Shown piece after piece: positions 46,304 to 54,198 of a stretch of DNA of 64,000 bases. Numbering within the stretch: the first letter of the stretch is position 1; each line of letters opens with the position of its first letter. Origin of the DNA: Chitinophaga eiseniae (lineage in GTDB: Bacteria; Bacteroidota; Bacteroidia; Chitinophagales; Chitinophagaceae); NCBI RefSeq assembly GCF_012641265.1, contig NZ_JABAHZ010000009.1, positions 62,001 to 126,000 of the forward strand, written 5' to 3'. The position numbers were made by a program, and so were the translations under genes. The notes under the pieces were generated by a model. It was given only the letters and a program-made list of their open reading frames with translations, did not search any database and was not told where the DNA came from.

Positions 46304-46729
46304 CTACTTCTCCCGGTATATCATCACACTACCTGATAACAGGTCATGAATTGCTCTTCTTTCCTTGTTGGTATGTATCGTTAAAAAAGATACCCAACCA
46401 AGAAAACATTTTACCAGGTAGCGAAACAACGCCCTATAAAATGGTAGACGTCTGCTGGTATTATTATGCTGTCGTACGCGAATACCCTTGATATAGTTGC
46501 CGACAGTGGCTCCTAACGTAGTAAACAATGGCTCGTACACAATCCAGACGAAAACAAATAAGCCGATCCGTACCCCATCCGGTACTTCTCCTACCTGTTC
46601 CAGTAAGGTGCCGAAAATGAACATCAGCAAAACGATAAAAAGCAGGTCAATAAAAGTCGATTGCACCCTGGCACTTAATAGTGGATAGTCTTTTTCGACG
46701 TCGGGTTCTAATAAAAGGATGTCTTCCAT
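46304..46729 (-). CDS. RDD family membrane protein
   Basis: 141 residues. The N-terminal domain contains LSARVQSTFIDLLFIVLLM, in which the usual Arg-Asp-Asp is replaced by Arg...Asp (ARVQSTFID), then further hydrophobic segments, including GVRIGLFVFVWIVYEPLF and the GNYIKGIRVRQHNN block typical of RDD proteins. Role unknown in most members; some act as ion exchangers. Confidence 0.82.
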   Translation of the reverse strand: MEDILLLEPDVEKDYPLLSARVQSTFIDLLFIVLLMFIFGTLLEQVGEVPDGVRIGLFVFVWIVYEPLFTTLGATVGNYIKGIRVRQHNNTSRRLPFYRALFRYLVKCFLGWVSFLTIHTNKERRAIHDLLSGSVMIYREK

Positions 46730-46792
46730 AGTGAAAATATAGGGGATTAGGTATGTAAAATAGGAAAAATGCGGATAATTACCTGCTTCAGC

Positions 46793-46827
46793 AAAACAGC
46801 CTCACAGGAATCCTGCGAGGCTGTTTT
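46793..46827 (-). terminator. Terminator of the YceI gene
   Basis: An inverted repeat of 16-17 bp (46793-46809 with 46811-46827, one mismatch, AAT loop) followed by TTTT on the minus strand, 25 bases after the YceI stop codon. Confidence 0.88.
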
Positions 46828-46851
46828 AGTAATAACTTATACTAAAGTATT

Positions 46852-47523
46852 TTACTTTTTCGCTGCTTTCAGGTTGAACCCAATTTCAACGTCTTTGCTG
46901 ATCATCCAGTTTTCAGGGCTACCTTCTGTTTTGTAGCTGATACCCCAGGCAGATCTGTCGATCACGAATTTTGCGGTGGCAGTTACGTCGTTAGCTGCTA
47001 CGGTGATTTGTGCAGGGAACGTGATGTTCAGCGTGCTGTCTTTCAGGGTCAGGTTACCGCTGATCAGGTTAGTAGCGCCAGGCAGCAGGCTTTTCTGTTT
47101 AGCGCTGTCGTACGGAGCTATGCCGGTGATCACAAATTTTGCAGATGGATACTTCGCTACGTCGAAGAAGTCGCCGCTTTTCAGGTGGCCTTCCAGGTCA
47201 GCAGCTTTCTTGTCTGGTTCGGTGATGGATGCCGGATCTACCGCCAGGGCAGCCAGGTTTACATTAAAGCTACCGCCGGTAACAGCGCCATTTTCCACAT
47301 TGAGACTACCATCCGTTACTTTGATCGTACCAAAGCGAGGTGCAAATCCACCTTTGTGGGTAGCACGCCATTGAACGGTTGTAGTAGTTGTGTCAATTGC
47401 ATATGCTGTGCCGGAGGCTACAGCTGCTTCTTTCTTTTCTTCGGTCTTCGCCTGGTCGGTAGAAGCACCGCCACATGCTGCCAATGTGGCCAGCAGGATA
47501 AATGCAGGTACTGTTTGCTTCAT
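46852..47523 (-). CDS. YceI family periplasmic lipoprotein
   Basis: 223 residues. Lipobox LAAC near residue 17, then an Ala/Lys/Glu linker and a YceI-like lipocalin fold (about 45-220): YAIDTTTTTVQWRATHKGGFAPRFGTI at the start of the barrel, then HLKSGDFFDVAKYPSAKFVIT and FVIDRSAWGISYKT, all diagnostic. YceI proteins bind isoprenoid-like lipids in the periplasm. Monocistronic, closed by its own terminator. Confidence 0.93.
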   Translation of the reverse strand: MKQTVPAFILLATLAACGGASTDQAKTEEKKEAAVASGTAYAIDTTTTTVQWRATHKGGFAPRFGTIKVTDGSLNVENGAVTGGSFNVNLAALAVDPASITEPDKKAADLEGHLKSGDFFDVAKYPSAKFVITGIAPYDSAKQKSLLPGATNLISGNLTLKDSTLNITFPAQITVAANDVTATAKFVIDRSAWGISYKTEGSPENWMISKDVEIGFNLKAAKK

Positions 47524-47648
47524 AAATTCAAATTAAAACTATGTATAAGCCATCGAAATTAGGGGTTTAATTTAAACAATAGCACAATACATTGAAAAAT
47601 ATCAATATTATAACAATTCTTTTACATTACGATCCCAGGCGGTCCTCT

Positions 47649-47954
47649 TTAAAGCATAATCACCGAGTCGATCCTGGATACCTCTTTATAGTAGGAAATC
47701 ACTTCCTCCTCATCCTGCACCTGTACCTGTACCGTAAACGATTTGTATTTTCCGCCGGAAGAACTGGCCTCTGTGAGCCGGGCTCCCGAGCCCTCGAACA
47801 TAGATTTCAATGCGGTGATCTTATCGGCTTCTGCTTTTATAATGAACTTAAAAGTATACTCAGTAGGGAATACGATGGACTGCTGCAGTAATGAACGAAA
47901 ATTTTCATACGGATCTCCGTTTAAGCTGGCATTTTTATTTTCATCTATAGACAT
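47649..47954 (-). CDS. DUF493 (YbeD-like) family protein
   Basis: 101 residues, cytosolic, with the alpha/beta ferredoxin-like DUF493 core: FPTEYTFKFIIKA, then LTEASSSGGKYKSFTVQVQVQDEEEVISYYKEVSRIDSVIML at the end. Close relatives in Bacteroidota have the same length. Molecular role unknown; E. coli YbeD is thought to be regulatory. The gene is preceded by a long AT-rich gap shared with the divergent bacteriocin cluster. Confidence 0.88.
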   Translation of the reverse strand: MSIDENKNASLNGDPYENFRSLLQQSIVFPTEYTFKFIIKAEADKITALKSMFEGSGARLTEASSSGGKYKSFTVQVQVQDEEEVISYYKEVSRIDSVIML

Positions 47955-48628
47955 AATTGATTACCTGTTTAGCTGCGTTAACTGGCAAAATTAGCTTAAA
48001 AAAGCTATTGATCTATTTATTATTCTCAACACCAGGGAAAGCAACCATAAAATATGTTTCATAAAACGAGTTTTGCAAAAACGCGCTGCCAGCTATTTAT
48101 ACAGGAATGATCAGCCGCTATACCTTGTTACAACTATCAATAAATATTTTTGGCGGTGAAAACCCGCATCAATAATAAGTGTCACAATGATATTTTTTAT
48201 CACTCAAACAAAAGTTGGTATTATATTTTGGAATTATCATTTTAATTTTCTAGTTTAACATTCTATTCACTGCAGAAAGAATAACCAATTGTACTGAACC
48301 CTTTTGTTGTCCTGTTAAAATCTGTTGTTATGAAAAACTCGTATTACCTGTATAAAAATCCCGTCATTTTTTTGTTGTAATAATCATTGTCAGCAAATCT
48401 GGTTTTGTTAATGAATTTTATTTCCTGTTGCAGCTATGGAAACATACTCCCTTCCCGGAGAGGGCCTGATATGCTGCTTTGCTGGCCAAAGGTATTTGCC
48501 TGCCAATAGAAATAACTGTCATTTACAATCATGTGCCTGTAATTAGTTAACCATGCCGGAAGCGTGCCGCCGGCACAAGCTGCCTATGTGTAATTTGCCA
48601 GCTTTCATTATTCTATTAATGTATACTT
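47955..48628. other. Long AT-rich intergenic region upstream of the bacteriocin cluster
   Basis: About 670 bases with no gene above 20 codons supported. It contains T-rich runs, a GTGCC-gcc-GGCAC hairpin (48564-48576) close to the first cluster gene and a 16-codon frame at 48330 that looks spurious. The promoter of the GT2-led operon must lie here; no clean TAnnTTTG/TTTG pair is visible, so an alternative sigma or activator may be used. A small regulatory RNA is possible but not shown. Confidence 0.45.
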
Positions 48629-49732
48629 ATGAAAGAAAGACGAAAAATTTCGTTCTGTACGGTTTGTATGAACCGGCTTCATCACTTGTGTTTAACGTTG
48701 CCGCAGAACATCTTGCATAATGAAGATTACCCGGATTGCGAATTCATACTGCTGGATTACAATTCAGGCGATGACCTGGAAGCCTGGGTATTGGAAAATA
48801 TGTCCTCATACATTGCATCCGGTAAACTCATTTATTATAAAACTACCGAACCGCTTTACTTTCATATGAGCCATTCTAAAAATATGGCAGCAAAGCTGGG
48901 CACCGGCGATATTGTTTGTAACGTAGACGCTGATAACTACACGGGCAAAGGATTTGCCAGCTATATCAACGACGTGTTCTCCAATGGAGAAAACGTGCTG
49001 CTGGCTGCAGAGCAATCGGCCAATGAAATGCTGATATGGGATGTTTTTGGGAGAATATGCGTGAGAAAAGATGATTTCGTGCAAATAGGCGGATATGATG
49101 AAAACATGATCCACTATGGGTTTGAAGATTCGGACTTCGTGAACCGATTGCATATGAATGGCCTGCAACGAAAAGGCATTCCCGGCGATTTCCTTACCGC
49201 CATTACTCATCCCGACAAAGACCGCTTTGCACAGGATTGGCTTTTTACCAGTCTAAGCAATATCCTGTTGCATTATATTTCCCCCGCGTCTTCTGAAGTA
49301 CTGCTATTACTGAATGATGGCAGCTACAAAAGAGGTACTATCGTCGACAACACCACCGGGTGTGCACATGATTATCAGCAGTCGCTATATCCTACCCACA
49401 ACTATGAGTTTTCATTATTGAAAAACGAATGGGAAACCGGCGAATGGATGAATACCGGCGACGGTATACAGCTATTCAGCAGCCACACAAACACTTCGCT
49501 GCAGTACAACGAACAGCAAAACACCTACCTGGAAATGCCCGCAAACGCTGTGTTCTATCCACTCGCCAGCGATCAGCTAAAACATGAAATGATCTTCTTC
49601 TACAGCCAGATTACCAACAGGATAAAAATGGAAGGTAATATGAGCCAGCGGAAAATAAAGGCTAATGAAGGAAAATTTGGAGGAGGAACAGTCTATAAGA
49701 ATTTCAACTACGAACTACCTATTACATTATAA
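48629..49732 (+). CDS. GT2-family glycosyltransferase, first gene of RiPP cluster
   Basis: 367 residues, no signal peptide. The N-terminal GT-A domain begins RKISFCTVCMNRLHHL and has the metal-binding DxD-like motif in CNVDADN (Asp100, Asp102); GGYDENMIHYGFEDSDFVNRL is the acceptor-side ED motif of GT2/galactosyltransferase-like proteins. The last ~120 residues are a separate domain of unknown type. Two bases separate its stop from the next ATG, so it belongs to the cluster. In sublancin-type glycocin loci a GT2 enzyme glycosylates the peptide core; that role is inferred here by analogy. Confidence 0.8.
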   Translation: MKERRKISFCTVCMNRLHHLCLTLPQNILHNEDYPDCEFILLDYNSGDDLEAWVLENMSSYIASGKLIYYKTTEPLYFHMSHSKNMAAKLGTGDIVCNVDADNYTGKGFASYINDVFSNGENVLLAAEQSANEMLIWDVFGRICVRKDDFVQIGGYDENMIHYGFEDSDFVNRLHMNGLQRKGIPGDFLTAITHPDKDRFAQDWLFTSLSNILLHYISPASSEVLLLLNDGSYKRGTIVDNTTGCAHDYQQSLYPTHNYEFSLLKNEWETGEWMNTGDGIQLFSSHTNTSLQYNEQQNTYLEMPANAVFYPLASDQLKHEMIFFYSQITNRIKMEGNMSQRKIKANEGKFGGGTVYKNFNYELPITL

Positions 49733-49734
49733 CC

Positions 49735-50607
49735 ATGGGCATACAAAAGCAATCGGTGAATGTATCCATCTTCTACGGCATGCCTGGCTGGCATTTGCTG
49801 TTGCAGCAAATACAATCCATCGTACACCACTTAAAAGATCAACGCCTGCTCGAATCTTATGCTGTTAGTCTCAACTTCACGCGGGGAGAAAATATCCGGT
49901 TCAGCGGGCGAGTGTTGCCGGGAAACGATGTTTTACTGGCAACCGAAACAGGACGTTTGGCGCTTGCATTCATGCGTCAGTTCCCCTCTGTGAGCCACTT
50001 AGCGCCTTTCCCCGTGGAAGGGTTTCTGATGAATTTCCCGAATAATTCTGTTCAATACAACCTGTTTAAACCCGTCACAGAATTTACCGAACGGCCACTG
50101 GCCCCCTACCAGGCCGATTTCCAGGAAGCGTTGAGTAAACACCTGGTCAGTATTTTGTCGGAAGAAGAGGTAACGAATGATACCATCTTTTCCTTCGGTC
50201 TATATACCTTCCTGGGGATATTTTCTGGTTGCAGCAGCAACATTGGCGAGGCTATTTCGTTGGTGGACCTGTTCAACAATGCCAGCAGGTGGGTCAGCGC
50301 CGGTAAGCCAATGGCGGATGAAATATTCCGGTCAAATCGTGAACCACTGCTGGAAGAATATACCCTGCATTTGCTGGAAACCGCTACCACACCGCCTCAC
50401 TGGGTAAGCCAGTGGCGCGACTATATGCGGGCACAAACAGCGATGATAAAAGGTGATCCGGAATTGGATGTAGCTACCTATGTCCGGACTATGCTCGATG
50501 CCGCACAGCATCAACTGGCATTAACCAATGATACCGTTTCCATCATCTGCGATATCAGCAGGAATATATTAACCGAGTTGAAAAACAGCGTGCCACTCAC
50601 TGTATAA
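49735..50607 (+). CDS. RiPP-cluster protein, distantly SpaB_C/thiopeptide-ocin-like
   Basis: 290 residues, soluble. The N-terminal layout (VNVSIFYGMPGWHLLLQQI, then a short helix and LNFTRGENIRFSGRV) recalls the start of the lantibiotic-dehydratase C-terminal domain, where a WxxxxFYG-like strand precedes IRYxDPxxHIRLR. The later FSFGLYTFLGIFSGCSSNIGEAISLVDLF helix fits the same domain. No dehydratase N-terminal (glutamylation) domain is encoded nearby. If the relation holds this is an orphan elimination-type domain; otherwise it is an unclassified maturation or immunity protein. Confidence 0.45.
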   Translation: MGIQKQSVNVSIFYGMPGWHLLLQQIQSIVHHLKDQRLLESYAVSLNFTRGENIRFSGRVLPGNDVLLATETGRLALAFMRQFPSVSHLAPFPVEGFLMNFPNNSVQYNLFKPVTEFTERPLAPYQADFQEALSKHLVSILSEEEVTNDTIFSFGLYTFLGIFSGCSSNIGEAISLVDLFNNASRWVSAGKPMADEIFRSNREPLLEEYTLHLLETATTPPHWVSQWRDYMRAQTAMIKGDPELDVATYVRTMLDAAQHQLALTNDTVSIICDISRNILTELKNSVPLTV

Positions 50608-50617
50608 AGGGTTGTTT

Positions 50618-52276
50618 ATGAAAAATACCTACCTGTCAGTTGCGGATGAACTGTTATTGCTGCTCCGCACGGTGAAAATCAGCGTTCCTGCAAAATTTAT
50701 CCGGCATAAGATACTATCACATCCCCAGGCTGGTTCTGCGCTCAGCATTACCGACACGCTGGACGAAATGGGCATTGCCAATGCCGTATTGGAAGTAGAT
50801 AAACAATTTATTACAGATTTACCCCTTCCCTTCCTGGCTTATATCCATTCTGAAAAAGATGGCGGTATGTTCAGGATGGTAAAAGATATTCCACAAACCC
50901 TCCGGAAAACGCCGGCATTTCTCCAGGAATGGACTGGGCAGGCAGTGCTCGTAGAAGAAAATGCAGTGGTTCCTCCTGCCATGCTTGAAGGCTTCCATCG
51001 CCCCGCGGGACCACGCTATGCCTTATGGTTGGGCATCATTGCGTTATTGGCATTGTTGTCAAAACTGGTATATGAACAACATTATTTCTGGCTAACCCTG
51101 CTCCTTCTTTCCTTCTCCGGGCTCGCCATAGGTATTACCATCATAGCGGAGAAAATGGGGCTTAGTTTTCCCATTGCTAAAGGGTTGTGCGATGCATCCA
51201 ACAACGAGGGGTGTGACCACAATCTCCGCTCAGATGTATCGCAACTTACCTCCTGGCTGAGTATCCCGGATGTGGTACTTATATATTTTGCTACCTGGTG
51301 CGTGATATTGACAGCAGGCAGCGTTATGTCTGCCTTTACCGGGCTGCTACCGGCGCTATTACTGATAGCTGCAGTCGCTATCCCTGTTACTATAGCCACC
51401 GTTGCCTACCAGGGATTTTTTACGAAACAATGGTGCCGGTTATGTCTTATTGTTACCGCCATCTTATGGATGCAGCTGGGGGTACTCGTCTATGGAAGCA
51501 CCGCCTCTCATCAGCCATGGTTATCGTTTAGTACAGGGATGGCCTCACTGGGATTCCTGTTTACTTTCCTGGCGGTTGCTGCTGCCTGGCTGGTAATAAA
51601 ACCTGTATTGGAAGCCAGGCACGAATATGAAAGTGATTACCTGAAATTGTTGCGCTTCAGGAAAGACCCCGCCACTTTCCTGGCTTTATTAACAGCCAGT
51701 GCCAAAAGGGAAATAACGCCGATGCCCTATGAATTACAGCTGGGCAATGCCGATGCGCCCATTCAGCTGATGATGATTTGCGCGCCCTTCTGTGCCCCCT
51801 GCGCCCGGGCTCATCACATCTTACATGCCTTGCTGGAAAATAATGATGCATATGGCCTTACCATCCGTTTTACCTACAATAGTCATGCTGCCGATGAAAA
51901 AGCAAATCAGGCTATCGAATACCTTCTTCAGCAGGCGGCGTACCTCCGGCAATCGGCCGGCAGTAAGGAGGCCGCCAGCGCCGGATTGCGACAACTGCTG
52001 CATGAATGGTATAACCATATGGATGCCGACAAATTCAAACAAGCGTATCCTCCGGTTGCGCTGCAAAATACCGAAGCCCTGCTGGGCGCTCACGAGAGCT
52101 GGTGGAAGCGATATAGTATCCGGTATACTCCCACTATACACATCAATGGATGGGAACTGCCGGATAAATTCAATATCGCTGATCTGCCTTACTACTTGAG
52201 AAACAGCGACATTATCGAAAAAATAGCGATTGACCCTCACCGTCATACATCATTGTTTGCAAACAAGCAGGTTTAA
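50618..52276 (+). CDS. C39-like domain / VKOR / thioredoxin fusion, disulfide-forming membrane enzyme
   Basis: 552 residues from ATG 50618, which has AAAGGG eight bases upstream (a TTG two codons earlier is unlikely). Residues 1-95 resemble a C39 peptidase domain but lack the catalytic Cys and His, so probably bind the leader without cutting. About 130-330 is a VKOR domain with transmembrane helices, loop cysteines Cys191 and Cys199 and the active pair Cys273/Cys276 in WCRLC. A thioredoxin domain (about 370-535) has CAPC at 392-395. It likely makes disulfides in the six-Cys precursor, recruiting it through the C39-like domain. Confidence 0.82.
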   Translation: MKNTYLSVADELLLLLRTVKISVPAKFIRHKILSHPQAGSALSITDTLDEMGIANAVLEVDKQFITDLPLPFLAYIHSEKDGGMFRMVKDIPQTLRKTPAFLQEWTGQAVLVEENAVVPPAMLEGFHRPAGPRYALWLGIIALLALLSKLVYEQHYFWLTLLLLSFSGLAIGITIIAEKMGLSFPIAKGLCDASNNEGCDHNLRSDVSQLTSWLSIPDVVLIYFATWCVILTAGSVMSAFTGLLPALLLIAAVAIPVTIATVAYQGFFTKQWCRLCLIVTAILWMQLGVLVYGSTASHQPWLSFSTGMASLGFLFTFLAVAAAWLVIKPVLEARHEYESDYLKLLRFRKDPATFLALLTASAKREITPMPYELQLGNADAPIQLMMICAPFCAPCARAHHILHALLENNDAYGLTIRFTYNSHAADEKANQAIEYLLQQAAYLRQSAGSKEAASAGLRQLLHEWYNHMDADKFKQAYPPVALQNTEALLGAHESWWKRYSIRYTPTIHINGWELPDKFNIADLPYYLRNSDIIEKIAIDPHRHTSLFANKQV

Positions 52277-52330
52277 ACTCCGTCCTGGAAAAACGGCGAT
52301 TTATCAATTCATTTTTAAAAAACAAATGTT

Positions 52331-52507
52331 ATGAAAAAATTAAATTTGAGTCAACTGAAAAACGATGCTGTTAAAATCCTGTCCAAAGAACAACAGAAAT
52401 CATTAACCGGTGGCTATACTGTAAAGTGTACCTGCAACGGCGTTTCTAAAGACGTAACCTGCAGCACTACCCAGGAATGTATTTCAGCTTGCTGGAATGC
52501 CTGCTGA
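52331..52507 (+). CDS. RiPP precursor peptide, double-glycine leader, six-Cys core
   Basis: 58 residues, ATG to TGA. The leader (1-28) starts MKKLNLSQLKND and ends QQKSLTGG, the GG-Bacteroidales natural-product-precursor pattern recognised by C39 exporters. The core is 30 residues (29-58), starting YTVKCTC and ending ACWNAC, with Cys at 33, 35, 44, 50, 54 and 58 (CxC-x8-C-x5-C-x3-C-x3-C) and several Ser/Thr. Preceding genes encode the disulfide enzyme and glycosyltransferase, following genes the peptidase exporter. Even cysteine number fits three disulfides; Ser/Thr glycosylation is possible. Probable secreted antibacterial peptide. Confidence 0.87.
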   Translation: MKKLNLSQLKNDAVKILSKEQQKSLTGGYTVKCTCNGVSKDVTCSTTQECISACWNAC

Positions 52508-52557
52508 TAAACCGCTGAACCGCATGGGAGTTTAGTATCCTTCTGACGGCAGTTTAT

Positions 52558-52616
52558 GGCAAAGATAGCAGTGAAGGAGCCTTTTCCTGTCGCTGCTATC
52601 TTGCCTTTTCTTATTT
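52558..52616 (+). terminator. Hairpin after the precursor gene: terminator or attenuator
   Basis: GGCAAAGATAGCAG (52558-52571) pairs with CTGCTATCTTGCC (52593-52605), one bulged A, extendable by about four more pairs, followed by TTTTCTTATTT. It sits 50 bases after the precursor stop codon and before the next gene's ATG at 52646. It would end most transcripts after the precursor, letting a fraction read through into the exporter genes. Confidence 0.8.
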
Positions 52617-52645
52617 CGTTCCACGCTTTTCTCAAAATCATTTGT

Positions 52646-54163
52646 ATGATGTACCGGTATGTTTGTATTATTTTATTGCTGTTGCTGACCAACCCTGGTA
52701 TCGCCGCCACCACAGTAGTGACGGGAGATATCAACGGTTGTAACGAAGTTGATGTCGCTATTTATCCCCCTATAGGGTCCTTCATCAATAAATTTCTCTT
52801 ACTACAAACCAATACGATACAAACTAAAAACGGAAAATTCAGTTTTTCTTATGACCAGCAGCTGCCAGGCTTTGTGGTAATAGAATCCAAATGTTTTAAA
52901 CGCCTGCTGTTGTTTATGACACCCGGGGATAGCGTACATATACAGACCAGTGTAACAGGTGACGCACCTATTCGCTTTACCGGCAGCAACGCTACGGGTC
53001 ACTATCTCTATAACAACCAACAATTATTGTATAACCGGAAAATGGAAAATGCAGAAGAGCTGCAAAGCGCCATTATCCGCTCTGCCAGCCCCGCTATAGC
53101 TATGGAGGCGGTGAAAACAATTATAGGCAAGTACCAGCATCCGCTGGATTCCGTGCTACAACAGAAAGAAATAACAGACACCTTCTATCATTACGTGAGG
53201 AACGATATTATATCCGATATCATATTCAACCTTTCCAATATCATTCTCACCAATACTGATCCCGGCAATTCGCATAAACAAGACTTACGGCATAGTGACA
53301 AAGCGCTGAAAGACATACTAGTGGCCGCCTATGCCCAATACGATCCTTTCAGCACCGCATATGTCCATACTATTTCCGCTTTTAACAATGCTGCCAATAA
53401 AAGCAGGTTGATTGAAAGCGGGACCATCAAGGGATCGTTAGTTCAACTCGGATTATGGGACAAGCAGGGAGGCAACTACCAGGCCTATAACTATGCTTCT
53501 CCACTTTACCAGGAATTGCTGAAAGGAGACGGACTACTGCTGGACCTTAAGTTCAGGTTTAAAAAATCCAGCGAAATGGCAGATGATCTGAATCAATTAA
53601 AAAATACTTTTCCGCAAAGTCCTTATGTATCCCTGGTACAGGAGGAACTGGCTTCCTTTGCCGACCAACCGGTAGCGTCGGCCGACGGCAATACCGACCT
53701 CGTATTTTTTGATGAAACGCAGGGAAAGGTTACACCGGTAACTTCCGGCAAACAGTTTCAAAACCTCGAAGCACTGATCGCGCAACAGTTCCCAGGTCAG
53801 GCTGTTTTCATCGACCTCTGGGCTACGTGGTGTTCCCCCTGCAAGGCGGAATTCCGGTATGAGCCCGCACTTCATCAGTTTTTGAAGAAAAGAAATATTA
53901 CCATGTTATATGTTTCCATGGATTTTGAAAACTATAGAGAAGAATGGAAAAGGTTTATCAGGGAATATAAATTAAATGGCTTTCATTATTTCCCGGATAA
54001 ATCTTTCCGGGAAACATTGGAAAAAACGCTGCAAAGCAGCGTTATTGGTATTCCCAGGTATCTACTATTTAATAAACATGGCGTATTAGTGGCTCCTAAT
54101 GCACTACGGCCCAGCACCGGGGAGCAACTATATACACAATTGGAGGAAAAGCTACAGCTGTAA
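52646..54163 (+). CDS. TlpA/AhpC-type thioredoxin-like protein, periplasmic
   Basis: 505 residues from the ATG giving MMYRYVCIILL; earlier in-frame starts would fall inside the terminator hairpin. Signal peptide ending GIAA, an N-terminal beta domain (about 25-120, DUF4369-like), a helical middle, then a TlpA-like thioredoxin domain (about 370-500) with WCSPC (Cys396, Cys399) and cis-Pro in VIGIPRYLL. Common in Bacteroidota as a disulfide reductase/isomerase. Here it is the second redox protein of the bacteriocin cluster and probably proofreads or isomerises disulfides of the peptide. Confidence 0.85.
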   Translation: MMYRYVCIILLLLLTNPGIAATTVVTGDINGCNEVDVAIYPPIGSFINKFLLLQTNTIQTKNGKFSFSYDQQLPGFVVIESKCFKRLLLFMTPGDSVHIQTSVTGDAPIRFTGSNATGHYLYNNQQLLYNRKMENAEELQSAIIRSASPAIAMEAVKTIIGKYQHPLDSVLQQKEITDTFYHYVRNDIISDIIFNLSNIILTNTDPGNSHKQDLRHSDKALKDILVAAYAQYDPFSTAYVHTISAFNNAANKSRLIESGTIKGSLVQLGLWDKQGGNYQAYNYASPLYQELLKGDGLLLDLKFRFKKSSEMADDLNQLKNTFPQSPYVSLVQEELASFADQPVASADGNTDLVFFDETQGKVTPVTSGKQFQNLEALIAQQFPGQAVFIDLWATWCSPCKAEFRYEPALHQFLKKRNITMLYVSMDFENYREEWKRFIREYKLNGFHYFPDKSFRETLEKTLQSSVIGIPRYLLFNKHGVLVAPNALRPSTGEQLYTQLEEKLQL

Positions 54164-54198
54164 ATACAGTTGATGCAGATACGCTATCTTAAAACAAC

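Noticed and set aside
48330..48380. 16-codon frame starting MKNSYYLYKN in the gap before the GT2 gene
   Set aside because: No Gly-Gly leader, no cysteines, very short and no ribosome-binding signal; not a second precursor.
52331..52507. Precursor as a lanthipeptide like the pinensins of Chitinophaga
   Set aside because: No dehydratase N-terminal domain or LanC-type cyclase is encoded in the cluster; disulfide enzymes are present instead.
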